Of a stretch of DNA of 49,959 nt, positions 16,632 through 24,909 are shown piece after piece. This DNA is from JANLYQ01 sp031365725. Lineage in GTDB: Bacteria > Actinomycetota > Actinomycetes > JACCUZ01. Location: the NCBI GenBank assembly GCA_031365725.1, contig JANLYQ010000088.1, positions 1 to 49,959 on the forward strand, given 5' to 3'. Under the pieces are notes generated by a model that saw nothing but the letters and a program-made list of their open reading frames with translations, had not been told where the DNA came from and did not search any database. Within the stretch, counting starts at the first letter, position 1; the number at the start of each line of letters is the position of its first letter. Made by a program: the position numbers and the translations under genes.

Positions 16632-17283
16632 CTCCGTGGTCGTTGTAGGCATCGACACGTTCTTGACCCGACAAGGCGGCCACCCGGTCCATCACGGTAT
16701 CGGTGAGTGCTCGACGGGCCCGCCCAGGCGGCATGGCGGCATAGTCCGCGGGGAGCACGGGCTCGCCGAAGCGCACCGTGACCCGACCCAGGCGGGGCAA
16801 GGTGGCCCCGATCGGCTGGACGCGGTCGGTGCCCGTCAGACCGACAGGCACGACGGTGGCGCCGGTCGAGAGCGCCAGCCAGCCGACTCCGGTGCGGCCG
16901 CGGTAGAGCCGGCCGTCTCGCGACCGGGTGCCCTCGGGATAGATGCCGAAGGCATCACCACGCTCGACCACCCCGCGCGCGAGGTGCAGGGAGGTCTGCG
17001 CATCCTGCTCGTCGCGCTGCACGGGCACGGCCTCGAAGATCCAGAAGAAGATCCGCCGGGGCCACGCGGCGGGCGAGCGGCCCTCCCAGTACTCCGCCTT
17101 GGCCAGGAAGACGACCTTCCGCGGGACGACCAGCGGGATGATGATGCTGTCGATGAAGGACAGGTGGTTGCTGGCCACGATCAGCAGGCCGTTAGCCGGG
17201 ATGTGCTCGCGACCTTCGACCGTCGGGCGCCACAGCACCCGGAAGATCGCGAGGATGACCGCGCGCGTGACCCGATAGACCAC
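16618..17283 (-). CDS. plsC: 1-acyl-sn-glycerol-3-phosphate acyltransferase (PlsC family)
   Basis: Membrane-associated acyltransferase of 221 residues that would place an acyl chain on lysophosphatidate or a similar acceptor. The motifs are in order: NHLSFIDS (the NHxxxxD catalytic block), the VPVQRDE region, YPEGTRSRDGRLYRG (acceptor-phosphate binding), and VPVGLTGTD. A hydrophobic N-terminus (VYRVTRAVILAIFRVLW) supplies the membrane contact. GTG at 17283 is preferred: the longer frame to 17451 only shadows the upstream gene, and this GTG sits just after that gene's stop, a typical coupled start. It therefore forms an operon with the FG-GAP exoprotein. Actinobacteria have several plsC paralogues, so the exact acceptor is open. 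Confidence 0.85.
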   Translation of the reverse strand: MVYRVTRAVILAIFRVLWRPTVEGREHIPANGLLIVASNHLSFIDSIIIPLVVPRKVVFLAKAEYWEGRSPAAWPRRIFFWIFEAVPVQRDEQDAQTSLHLARGVVERGDAFGIYPEGTRSRDGRLYRGRTGVGWLALSTGATVVPVGLTGTDRVQPIGATLPRLGRVTVRFGEPVLPADYAAMPPGRARRALTDTVMDRVAALSGQERVDAYNDHGASDS

Positions 17284-17285
17284 TC

Positions 17286-19718
17286 TCAGGGACTCAGTCG
17301 CTCGTCGGTCGGGCTGGTGCCGCGCGGCACCCGGGCCCAGCCGGTCGTCGCCGGCGCCATCACCGGCAGCGGGGCATAGGTCGCCCCGTCCAGTGCCGGG
17401 GTGTTGACGAGCTTGTCCCAGGCGTTGCGACTGACGTACAGCGCCAACCACCCCTCCGCGAGCTGCGAGGCGGCGTACTCCTCGCGGCCGTTGTAGTGGT
17501 CCTGCGCCGTGGCGGTCGGCGGGTCATAGCTGTAGGTCCGCCCGTCACCGACACCGTCGGCGGCCACCAGCGCCTGCTGACCGGCGACGTGCTGGGCCAA
17601 CGCGTCGCGGGCCGACCAGGTTGCGGTGGTGTCCAGGCCGTAGGCCATCGCGTGGGCGTCGAACGACACGAAGTGCGCCCGTCGCGGCAGTCCCCAGATC
17701 GTGGGTTGCGGGAAGTAGACGTTGTTGGTGCCCGGTGAGTAGATCGTGCCGCCCGGCGCGTCGAACGGAACCCCGTTCACCGGGGAGGGGTCGCCCGCGG
17801 TGAAGACGTGAGTGGTGAATGCGCCGTAGACCAACGTGGCGTTCATGAACGCCGACACCGGCGCCTTGCGACCGGCGAGGCCGGCGAAGTCCGCCGCCCA
17901 CCAGTTCTGCTGGATGTTGGTCATGTAGTCCGGCTGCACGACCTGATGGTTGGCCACCGTGCCGTCGTCGAAGATGTTGGCACCGTCGAGCCGGTCGGCG
18001 AGGCTCACCCCGTTGATGATGGTGGGGGCGTTGACGTCGGTGAACCGGGCGTACGACGCCACCTCGAGGTCGACCGCCTTCCGCCGCCAGCTGGCCGCCT
18101 GCGGATGGTTGGGCATCATCGCGACCGCCAGCTCCAGCTCGGCAGCGTTCCACGAGTCGTCCTCGGCGCGGGTGTTGCCGCGGTCGGCGATGACCCCGTT
18201 GGCGTCGGCCCAGTAGCCCACCGGCTGGGTGAGCTGCCGATCTGCCTCGTAGACCATCATCTGGGCGACGTACTCGCGGGTCTGCGGGGTGATGCGGTCC
18301 CAGATCAGCCAGGCCGCCTCGCCGGTCAGGTTGGCCCAGTGCGCCGTCTGCCAGCCGCCACCCCAGCCGCCGGGGCTCACCGCCACGTGCTGGCAGGCGA
18401 TCGAGCGCACCAGCCAGTCGGCATAGCGGATCGCCTCGTCCTTGGTACGCCCGACAGACACGTCGTTGTGTGCACTGGTGCGGGCCGCTACCGCGGTCGT
18501 GAGGGCGGCCATGGCCGGCCGGCGCACGGCGTACTCCTGCTGCGAGGGGTCGAACCTGCCGACGATGTCGGTGTAGGCCTGCCAGCGCTTGGCGTACCAC
18601 CGCTCGATGTACTGCGCGCCGAGCAGGTAGCGATCCGCGTCCAGCAGCGACGTGCGCAGCTGGAACACCGGGTCCGTGCTCAGGGTCGGGCTCGCGGCGT
18701 CATAGGGCAGCGACTTGTCCAGGATCAGGCTCGGGACCACATATCCCGCTTGCTGGTTGCGGGTGGCCACCGTCGTCGCTGCGGTCGGGCAGGCCGCCGC
18801 CGTCGGGCCGGCCAGGGTGCGCCAGGCGGCGGGGATGGCGCCGGCAGGAGCGGTCACCGCCTGCTTGGTGACGGTTGACCTGGCCTCCTTCTTGCGCTGG
18901 GTCCTCGACATGGCCGCAGTCGGGGCCAGCGAGAGCCGGTCTCGCAGGAACCAGGTCGAGCCGCGCACGGCACCGATGCTGTCCGTGCCGTTGCCGTCCC
19001 AGTCACCGACGACCGGCCAGTCCGCCCCTTTGCCGAAGGTGAACGTGTAGGTGGGCCCGCCCTTGGCCGGCCGCGCCGGATTCTGCAGCAGGAACCAGTG
19101 CGTGCCGCGGCGGACACCGACGCCGTCCTTGCCCTTGCCGTCCCAGTCGCCCACCACAGGCACGTCGGTGGCCGCGCCGAAGGTGAACGTGTAGGTCGTC
19201 GGTCCGGCTGCGGGGAACTCGCGGAGCAGCCACACGTTGCCGCGCACCACGCCGATGTCGGTGCGACCGTCACCGTTGAAGTCACCGACCACCGGCTTGT
19301 CACCGGTGCTGCCGTAGTCGAACTCCGCCGACGGGACCGGTTGGGTCCCGAGCATCGCGTCGTAGAGCACCCAGTGCCCGGCGGTGTAGATCGCGGGGGT
19401 GTAGGCACCATCACGGTTCCAGTCGCCCCAGAGCATCGTCGAGCCGGCGGGTGTCGCGATCTCGAACCGGGTGTCGGTCCCGGCGCCGGTGACCGGCGGG
19501 CGCACCCGGGCGTCGATGTGCCCCGCCCCGGCGTACGCCGGCACGCTGCGCAGGGGGTAGACCGGAGCGGTCACGGTGCCGGGGGACAGCGCCGCCGGCA
19601 TCGGCGGGGCTCCCGGAGTGGTGGTGGCTGCTGTCGCTGCGGTGGCGGTGGGTGGGCTCAGCGGGCCGAGGACACCGGCTCCGAGGGCGAGGATCACAAG
19701 GACAGCGCGGGGCAGCAT
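17286..19718 (-). CDS. large secreted FG-GAP-repeat protein with unrecognised C-terminal domain
   Basis: Exported protein of 810 residues. A signal peptide (MLPRAVLVILALGAG, cleavage near ATAATA) precedes four FG-GAP/VCBS-like repeats at about residues 95-270, each with a calcium-binding DxDxDG-type loop (GDWNRDGAYTP, GDFNGDGRTDIG, GDWDGKGKDGVG, GDWDGNGTDSIG) and a closing W-x-L strand. The remaining 500 or so residues are Trp- and Tyr-rich and mostly helical in appearance (WYAKRWQAY, GGWGGGWQTAHWANL, AEDDSWNAAELELAVAM), suggesting an alpha/alpha-toroid like that of polysaccharide lyases, but I cannot assign a family. ATG at 19718 has a G-rich ribosome-binding site and fits the signal peptide; the frame runs on for 1.5 kb as a shadow of kamD. 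PlsC is encoded directly downstream. Confidence 0.75.
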   Translation of the reverse strand: MLPRAVLVILALGAGVLGPLSPPTATAATAATTTPGAPPMPAALSPGTVTAPVYPLRSVPAYAGAGHIDARVRPPVTGAGTDTRFEIATPAGSTMLWGDWNRDGAYTPAIYTAGHWVLYDAMLGTQPVPSAEFDYGSTGDKPVVGDFNGDGRTDIGVVRGNVWLLREFPAAGPTTYTFTFGAATDVPVVGDWDGKGKDGVGVRRGTHWFLLQNPARPAKGGPTYTFTFGKGADWPVVGDWDGNGTDSIGAVRGSTWFLRDRLSLAPTAAMSRTQRKKEARSTVTKQAVTAPAGAIPAAWRTLAGPTAAACPTAATTVATRNQQAGYVVPSLILDKSLPYDAASPTLSTDPVFQLRTSLLDADRYLLGAQYIERWYAKRWQAYTDIVGRFDPSQQEYAVRRPAMAALTTAVAARTSAHNDVSVGRTKDEAIRYADWLVRSIACQHVAVSPGGWGGGWQTAHWANLTGEAAWLIWDRITPQTREYVAQMMVYEADRQLTQPVGYWADANGVIADRGNTRAEDDSWNAAELELAVAMMPNHPQAASWRRKAVDLEVASYARFTDVNAPTIINGVSLADRLDGANIFDDGTVANHQVVQPDYMTNIQQNWWAADFAGLAGRKAPVSAFMNATLVYGAFTTHVFTAGDPSPVNGVPFDAPGGTIYSPGTNNVYFPQPTIWGLPRRAHFVSFDAHAMAYGLDTTATWSARDALAQHVAGQQALVAADGVGDGRTYSYDPPTATAQDHYNGREEYAASQLAEGWLALYVSRNAWDKLVNTPALDGATYAPLPVMAPATTGWARVPRGTSPTDERLSP

Positions 19719-19818
19719 GCCCCCAGGATGGACTACGCGCCGGTCCCGGCAGGCCCACGACACGGGATCGACCACCGAGCGGTCGGTCCCGCTCCGGTTC
19801 CGAATCGGGCACAATGAC

Positions 19819-19860
19819 GGAGGATCTTCTGCCTGTCGTCTCCTCGGCAGGAGATCCTCC
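19819..19860. promoter_or_regulatory. long hairpin upstream of kamD
   Basis: GGAGGATCTTCTGCC (19819-19833) pairs with GGCAGGAGATCCTCC (19846-19860): 15 pairs with one G-U and a 12-base loop, ending 32 bases before the kamD start. It lies between divergent genes, so it is not a terminator for either. It could be an mRNA leader structure controlling kamDE-kal or a DNA operator. The gap 19719-19892 holds nothing else I can identify. Confidence 0.5.
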
Positions 19861-19892
19861 GGCTTGATCCCGTCGTCGAGAGGCAGTCGTCC

Positions 19893-21482
19893 GTGAGTCC
19901 CGCAGCGCTGGACCTGCGCCGTCTCGACCTCGACCCGGCCACCGTGCGCCAGGCGCGCTCGCTGGCCCGCGCCGCCGGCAAGCCGATCGTGCGTCTGGCG
20001 CGCACCCACTCCACGGTGTCGGTCGAGCGTGCCGTGCTGCGCCTGGCCGGCTTGTCCGGAGCCGACGCGGACGGCATCCCCTGGGTCAACCGGCTCGTCG
20101 ACGAGGTCCGCTCCCAGACCGGTCTCGAGCACGGTGTCGCGCTGCCCGTCTGGGATGCGCTGCGCCGCAGCGGCGACGGCGACCTCACCGCCCTGGCCCA
20201 GCGGGCCGCCACCGGGGGAGTCGAGCTGCGGGTCCCCGAGGGCAAGGAGGCCGACCGGGCCCGCACCGCCTCCACCCGGGCCGTCGGTCGCGGCATCGCC
20301 ACCATCGACCGACGCCGGACCGAGCGGGAGCGCATGGTCGCCAAGGTCGGTGATGCTCCCCGCCAGCCGTGGATCTATCTGATCGTCGCGACCGGTGACA
20401 TCTACGAGGACATCCCGCAGGCTCAGGCGGCTGCCCGGGAAGGCGCCGACGTCATCGCCGTCATCCGCTCCACCGGGCAGTCGCTGCTGGACTACGTGCC
20501 CGAGGGTGCGACCCGTGAGGGCTACGCCGGCACCTACGCGACCCAGGAGAACTTCCGCCTGATGCGGGAAGCCCTGGACGACGTGTCGCGTGAGCTCGGG
20601 CGCTACGTGCGCCTGACCAACTACGCCTCCGGGCTGTGCATGCCCGAGATTGCCACGCTGGCCGGCCTCGAACGCCTCGACATGATGCTCAACGACTCGA
20701 TGTACGGCATCCTCTTCCGCGACATCAACCCGGTCCGGACCTTCGTCGACCAGCGGTTCAGCCGCCAGGTGCACGCCCGCGCGGGCATCATCATCAACAC
20801 CGGCGAGGACAACTACCTCACCACCGCCGACGCGGTCGACGAGGCGCACACCGTCACCGTCAGCCAGCTGCTCAACGAGTACTTCGCCAAGGAGGCGGGC
20901 CTCGAGGACTGGCAGCTCGGCCTCGGCCACGCGTTCGAGATCAATCCGGACCTGCCCGACTCGTTCCGGCTCGAGCTCGCCCACGCCATGCTCGCCCGCG
21001 AGCTGTTCCCCAAGGCTCCGCTGAAGTGGATGCCGCCCACCAAGCACATGACCGGCGACGTCTTCCGCGGCTATCTGCTGGACGGGTTCTTCAACCTCGT
21101 CGGTGCCCTCACCGGGCAGGGCATCCTGCTGGTCGGGATGATGACCGAGGCGGTAGTGACCCCGTTCCTGTCCGACCGCGACCTCGCGCTGCAGAACGTG
21201 CGCTACGTCCTCGACGCCGCTGGCGCGCTGCACGAGGACTTCCGGCCGCCGCCCGGCGGCTTCATCCAGCGACGCGCGCACCAGGTCCTCGAGGAGGCGG
21301 TCGACCTTCTCGGCCGCATCACCGCCGAGCCGGGCAAGGCACCGCTGCTCGAAGCAATCGGCGACGGCACCTTCGGGCTGATGAAGCGCCCGGCCGACAA
21401 GGGCAAGGGCGCCGACGGGGTCGTCGTGCAGGACAAGGACTACTGGAACCCCGCCACCGAGATCCTGGAGGGACGCGCATGA
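19893..21482 (+). CDS. kamD: lysine 5,6-aminomutase alpha subunit
   Basis: Large subunit (529 residues) of the adenosylcobalamin- and PLP-dependent mutase that moves the terminal amino group of beta-lysine or D-lysine to carbon 5. With KamE it makes 3,5-diaminohexanoate, the substrate of Kdd. The TIM-barrel core shows family-typical stretches: PWIYLIVATGDIYEDIPQAQ, DVIAVIRSTGQSLLDYVPEG, GTYATQENFRLMREALDD, LTNYASGLCMPEIA, INTGEDNYLTTADAV and APLKWMPPTKHMTGD. Length agrees with clostridial KamD. GTG at 19893 has a modest AGAGG upstream and begins before the conserved N-terminal helix. The stop overlaps the kamE ATG, giving coupled, stoichiometric expression. A 15-bp hairpin precedes the gene. 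Confidence 0.93.
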   Translation: MSPAALDLRRLDLDPATVRQARSLARAAGKPIVRLARTHSTVSVERAVLRLAGLSGADADGIPWVNRLVDEVRSQTGLEHGVALPVWDALRRSGDGDLTALAQRAATGGVELRVPEGKEADRARTASTRAVGRGIATIDRRRTERERMVAKVGDAPRQPWIYLIVATGDIYEDIPQAQAAAREGADVIAVIRSTGQSLLDYVPEGATREGYAGTYATQENFRLMREALDDVSRELGRYVRLTNYASGLCMPEIATLAGLERLDMMLNDSMYGILFRDINPVRTFVDQRFSRQVHARAGIIINTGEDNYLTTADAVDEAHTVTVSQLLNEYFAKEAGLEDWQLGLGHAFEINPDLPDSFRLELAHAMLARELFPKAPLKWMPPTKHMTGDVFRGYLLDGFFNLVGALTGQGILLVGMMTEAVVTPFLSDRDLALQNVRYVLDAAGALHEDFRPPPGGFIQRRAHQVLEEAVDLLGRITAEPGKAPLLEAIGDGTFGLMKRPADKGKGADGVVVQDKDYWNPATEILEGRA

Positions 21483-22249
21483 CCGGCCGTGGCAAGTGCA
21501 GCGCTCAGGGTCCGGTCGTCCGGCCGTACGGCGACACCACCGGCGACGGCATGGTGCAGGTGTCGTTCACCCTTCCGGTGCCCCACGACAAGCGCGCCGA
21601 GGGCGCGGCGCTGCAGCTGGCCGCCAAGATGGGGCTCGACCCGGCGATGCTCGTGCACGCCAAGGCGATGGGACCGGACTTCACGTTCTTCGTGGTCTAC
21701 GGGTCGGTGACGCACCTGGTCGACCTCACCGCCGTGCAGGTCATCGAGCGGGAGTACCCGCTGCTGTCGGCCAAGGACGTCAACGCCGCCATCAAGAAGA
21801 CGTTGCGCCGCAAGCTGGTCGTGATCGGCGCCTGCATCGGCACCGACGCCCACACCGTGGGCATCGACGCGATCCTCAACATCAAGGGCTTCGCCGGCGA
21901 GAAGGGTCTCGAGTACTACCGCGAGGTGAAGGTGGTCAACCTCGGTGCGCAGGTCCTGGTGCCCGAGCTGGTGGCCCACGCCCGGGCAGAGAAGGCCGAC
22001 GCGGTGCTGGTCTCCCAGGTGGTCACCCAGCGCGATGCGCACCTGACCAACACCAAGGAGATGTCGGCGGCGTTCCGCGAGTCCTACCCCGCCGGTGCGA
22101 CGCCGCTGCTGGTCGTCGGCGGCCCCCGCTTCGACGAGCACGCCACCGCCGAGCTCGGTGTCGACCGCATCTTCGGTCGCGGGACCACCCCGGGCGAGGT
22201 GGCGAGCTATCTCGTGCACGCGCTGACCACCCGACCCCGAGCAGCATGA
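21479..22249 (+). CDS. kamE: lysine 5,6-aminomutase beta subunit (B12- and PLP-binding)
   Basis: Small subunit, 256 residues, carrying both cofactors of the mutase. After an N-terminal dimerisation part (1-95) the Rossmann B12-binding domain begins (KLVVIGACIGTDAHTVGIDA). His125 in the DxHxxG motif should be the lower cobalt ligand, and Lys136, eleven residues on in NIKGF, matches the PLP aldimine lysine of the clostridial enzyme (His133 and Lys144 there). Further family stretches are NLGAQVLVPELVAHA and VSQVVTQRDAHLTNTKEM. ATG at 21479 overlaps the kamD stop (ATGA). The open frame upstream is shadow. No reactivating chaperone gene is adjacent, although these mutases are prone to inactivation. 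Confidence 0.93.
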   Translation: MTGRGKCSAQGPVVRPYGDTTGDGMVQVSFTLPVPHDKRAEGAALQLAAKMGLDPAMLVHAKAMGPDFTFFVVYGSVTHLVDLTAVQVIEREYPLLSAKDVNAAIKKTLRRKLVVIGACIGTDAHTVGIDAILNIKGFAGEKGLEYYREVKVVNLGAQVLVPELVAHARAEKADAVLVSQVVTQRDAHLTNTKEMSAAFRESYPAGATPLLVVGGPRFDEHATAELGVDRIFGRGTTPGEVASYLVHALTTRPRAA

Positions 22250-22259
22250 CGAGGCAACG

Positions 22260-22796
22260 ATGACCACCCCCGACACCAGTCCCGACACCAGTCCCGACTC
22301 GAGCACCGCGACGTCAAGCACATCGTCGAGCCCGGACCCCCGCACCGGACTCACCGTCACCCACCGGCGCTACGTGCCCTACGCGCACGCGCACTATGCC
22401 GGCAACCTGGTCGATGGCGCTTACGTGCTGGGGCTGTTCGGCGACGTCGCCACCGAGATGTGCATCCGCACCGATGGCGACGAAGGGCTGTTCGCTGCCT
22501 ACCGGGACGTCACGTTCCATGCGCCGGTGCAGGCGGGCGACGTGGTCGAGGTCGAGGCCGTCCTGACCAAGGTCGGCACCCGGTCGCGGACCCTCGCCCT
22601 GGAAGCGCGGGTCGTCGCCCGCTCCAAGCCTCGCCACCCCGACCACCCGACGGCGCTCGCGTCAGCAGCGGACATGCTCGACCCTGGAGTCGTCGTCGTG
22701 ACAGCGACCGGAGTGGTGGTGGTCCCGGCAACCGGCAGCACCCACCCGGGCAGTCACACGGGCAGTCACACGGGCACTGACACACGCTCGACCTAG
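22260..22796 (+). CDS. kal: 3-aminobutyryl-CoA ammonia-lyase (hotdog fold)
   Basis: Deaminates L-3-aminobutyryl-CoA to crotonyl-CoA, the last dedicated step of lysine fermentation. The hotdog core lies at about residues 30-165: HAHYAGNLVDGAYVLGLFGD, VATEMCIRTDGDEGLF, DVTFHAPVQAGDVVEVEAVL and SRTLALEARVVA closely follow known Kal proteins. The protein is 178 residues, longer than the usual 130 or so, because of a Ser/Thr/Asp/Pro-rich N-terminus and a Gly/Ser/His/Thr-rich C-terminus, both encoded by 12-base tandem repeats (22269-22304 and 22746-22781). ATG is 10 bases after the kamE stop. It completes a kamD-kamE-kal operon; the gene for Kce, which would make its substrate, is not nearby. Confidence 0.88.
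   Translation: MTTPDTSPDTSPDSSTATSSTSSSPDPRTGLTVTHRRYVPYAHAHYAGNLVDGAYVLGLFGDVATEMCIRTDGDEGLFAAYRDVTFHAPVQAGDVVEVEAVLTKVGTRSRTLALEARVVARSKPRHPDHPTALASAADMLDPGVVVVTATGVVVVPATGSTHPGSHTGSHTGTDTRST
22269..22304 (+). repeat. 12-bp tandem repeat at the 5' end of kal
   Basis: CCCGACACCAGT occurs twice in tandem and a third time diverged (CCCGACTCGAGC). It is in frame, encoding a repeated Ser-Pro-Asp-Thr-like unit outside the catalytic core. Confidence 0.7.
22746..22781 (+). repeat. 12-bp tandem repeat at the 3' end of kal
   Basis: GGGCAGTCACAC occurs twice and a third time as GGGCACTGACAC, in frame, encoding the Gly-Ser-His-Thr-type tail of Kal. Confidence 0.7.
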
Positions 22797-23046
22797 ACCC
22801 GGAGCGGCGCTGAGGTCAATGGTCCCTTCGTACGGCGCGCCAGGGCGCGACCGGGCCGATCGGACAAAAGTCCTGCCCTGCAAAGGAAATTCTTGGTGTC
22901 CAGCAGATGGCGCTCACCTGCAGGTTTGTAGAACTGCGCAGGTCAGAGGCCGGTTGACAGGGACTCGGCGGGACGTGAGGGTAAGCGACGTCCACGAAAG
23001 GACACCCGCAGGACAACCCCTCCGCGACACGTCGGCCACGGGCCAG

Positions 23047-23073
23047 GGACGGCGCAATGCGCAAGCGCCGTCC
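23047..23073 (+). terminator. hairpin between kal and lnt
   Basis: Perfect 9-bp stem GGACGGCGC (23047-23055)/GCGCCGTCC (23065-23073) with a 9-base loop, in the 490-base gap after kal (22797-23286). It may end the kamDE-kal transcript, although it is 250 bases from the stop and has no U-tract. The gap is less GC-rich at its left end and contains a 117-codon frame (22819-23172) without family resemblance. I see no convincing gene there. Confidence 0.35.
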
Positions 23074-23286
23074 GGCTGCCAGGTCCGCCCGCTGACGCCG
23101 CCACGGGCGAGGGGAAGTGCCGGGGGTGCGACACGGGAAGGGCCCGACCGCCCAGTAGACAACGACTCCTGATCCGGCAGCCGGCCGGACGGGATCGGTC
23201 CGAAGGTGCGGTCCGGGCCCTGACCCGTGTCGCGGGAGGTACGGTCGAGTCGACCGACTCCACCGCCGGGAAGGACGTGCCGCACC

Positions 23287-24909
23287 GTGCCGAGCACTGT
23301 CACCGGTCCGGCCGCGGCGACCCGACCCGCCCGGGCGGGCGCTGCCCCCGAGGACGGTCACCGCAACGTGTCGTCGCCGACCTCGTTCTCGCGGCTGCAG
23401 CCCAACGGTCCGGGTCCCCGGCTGGCGGCCGCTGTCCTCAGCGGTGCCCTGGTGGCGCTGGCGCTGCCGCCGTACGACGTCGCGGTCCTGGCCCCCTGCG
23501 GGGTCGCGTTGCTCACCGTGCTCTGCCGCGGCCGCAGCGCCCGGATGGGCGCTCTGCTGGGGCTGGCGCACGGGCTCGGTGTCTTCGTGCCGGTCTTCTC
23601 GTGGTTGACCGTGGTCGGGCCGGACGCGTGGCTCGCTCTGGCCGTGCTCGAGGCGCTGTTCGTGGCTGCTGCTGGTGCGGTCACCCCGGTCCTGCTGCGG
23701 CTGCGTGGCTGGCCGGTCTGGGTAGCGTGCCTCTGGGTGCTCGAGGAGGCGCTGCGCGACCGGCTGCCCTTCGGCGGCCTGCCGTGGGCCCGCCTGGCGT
23801 TCGCCGAGACCGCCTCGCCGCTGACGCCGTACGCCGCGATCGGCGGGGCTCCGCTGGTGACCATGGTGACGGCCCTGTGCGGCACCCTGCTGGCCGCCGG
23901 CCTCCTTGCTCTCCGGCAGCAGAGCAGCCGTCGCGGGGCCGCGGTGCTGCTGGGGCTGACCCTGCTGCTGCCGGCGCTGGGCGCGGTCCTGCCGGTGGGG
24001 GTGGTCGCGAGCGGCCGGTCGGTGACCGTCGCCCTCGTGCAGGGCAACGTGCCCCGGATCGGACTGCAGATCGAAACCGCACCGGAGCAGGTGCTGCGCA
24101 ACCATGTCGCTGCCACCCATCGGCTGGCGGCCGCGGTCCGGGCCGGGCGACGAGCGGCTCCCGACCTGGTGATCTGGCCCGAGAACGCCTCCGACATCGA
24201 CCCGTTGACCACCCCGTCGGCCCGCGCCCTGGTCGACGGCGCGGTACGCGACGTCGGCGTGCCGGTGCTGGTCGGCGCGCTGCTGGACGGACCGGGGCCG
24301 GACCACGTGAGCAACGCCGGCATCGTGTGGGACCCGGTGACCGGGCCGGGGGAGCGCTACGTCAAGCGGCACCCGGTGCCGTTCGGTGAATACATCCCGT
24401 TCCGTGCGCAGCTGACCAAGGTGATCTCCCGGCTGGACCAGATCCCCCGCGACTTCGCTGCCGGGACCCGGCCGGGCAACCTGACCGTCGGCCCGGCGCG
24501 AGTGGGTGACGTGATCTGTTTCGAGGTCGCCTACGACGGACTGGTCCGTGACGTGGTGCGCGGCGGCGCGCAGGTGCTGGTGGTGCAGACCAACAACGCC
24601 ACCTACAACGGCACCGGGCAGCCGGCCCAGCAGATGGCAATGTCCCGGCTGCGCGCCGTCGAGGCCGGCCGGGACGTCCTGGTGACCGCGACCAGCGGCA
24701 TCAGCGCCGTGGTCCGGGCCGACGGGTCGGTGGCCCGACAGGCACCCGAGCGGGTGGCCCGGACCTTGGTGGCCCGTGTCGGGCTACGTGACGGCCAGAC
24801 CCTGGCCACCCGGCTGGGGCCGTGGCCCGAGCGCGGTCTTGCCCTGGTCGCGCTGCTCGCGATCGCCATCGGGCTGCGGTCGGGTCGGCGGGCCGGGGGA
24901 GCACGATGA
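23287..24909 (+). CDS. lnt: apolipoprotein N-acyltransferase
   Basis: Inner-membrane enzyme that adds the third acyl chain to lipoproteins. About 180 residues of membrane helices (residues 40-230) are followed by a carbon-nitrogen hydrolase (nitrilase-fold) domain with the Glu of IWPENASDIDP, the Lys of YVKRHPVPFGEYIPF, and the nucleophile Cys of GDVICFEVAYD. The C-terminus returns to a membrane helix. GTG at 23287 is preceded by GGGAAGGA (23268-23275); an in-frame GTG at 23227 is an alternative giving 20 more residues. The downstream gene overlaps by ATGA and encodes polyprenol-phosphate mannose synthase. In Mycobacterium tuberculosis these two activities are fused in Ppm1; here they are separate, as in Streptomyces. 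Confidence 0.9.
   Translation: MPSTVTGPAAATRPARAGAAPEDGHRNVSSPTSFSRLQPNGPGPRLAAAVLSGALVALALPPYDVAVLAPCGVALLTVLCRGRSARMGALLGLAHGLGVFVPVFSWLTVVGPDAWLALAVLEALFVAAAGAVTPVLLRLRGWPVWVACLWVLEEALRDRLPFGGLPWARLAFAETASPLTPYAAIGGAPLVTMVTALCGTLLAAGLLALRQQSSRRGAAVLLGLTLLLPALGAVLPVGVVASGRSVTVALVQGNVPRIGLQIETAPEQVLRNHVAATHRLAAAVRAGRRAAPDLVIWPENASDIDPLTTPSARALVDGAVRDVGVPVLVGALLDGPGPDHVSNAGIVWDPVTGPGERYVKRHPVPFGEYIPFRAQLTKVISRLDQIPRDFAAGTRPGNLTVGPARVGDVICFEVAYDGLVRDVVRGGAQVLVVQTNNATYNGTGQPAQQMAMSRLRAVEAGRDVLVTATSGISAVVRADGSVARQAPERVARTLVARVGLRDGQTLATRLGPWPERGLALVALLAIAIGLRSGRRAGGAR

Noticed and set aside
19719..21281. Very long minus-strand frame extending the FG-GAP protein to 1331 residues
   Set aside because: The extra 500 or so residues lie opposite kamD and have shadow-like composition. 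A proper signal peptide and ribosome-binding site mark the start at 19718.
22819..23172. 117-codon plus-strand frame between kal and lnt
   Set aside because: No recognisable motif, no ribosome-binding site, unremarkable composition, and it crosses a strong hairpin.
22797..23286. Cobalamin or SAM riboswitch near the B12-dependent mutase genes
   Set aside because: No B12-box-like or SAM-core sequence found on either strand; the region also lies downstream, not upstream, of kamDE.
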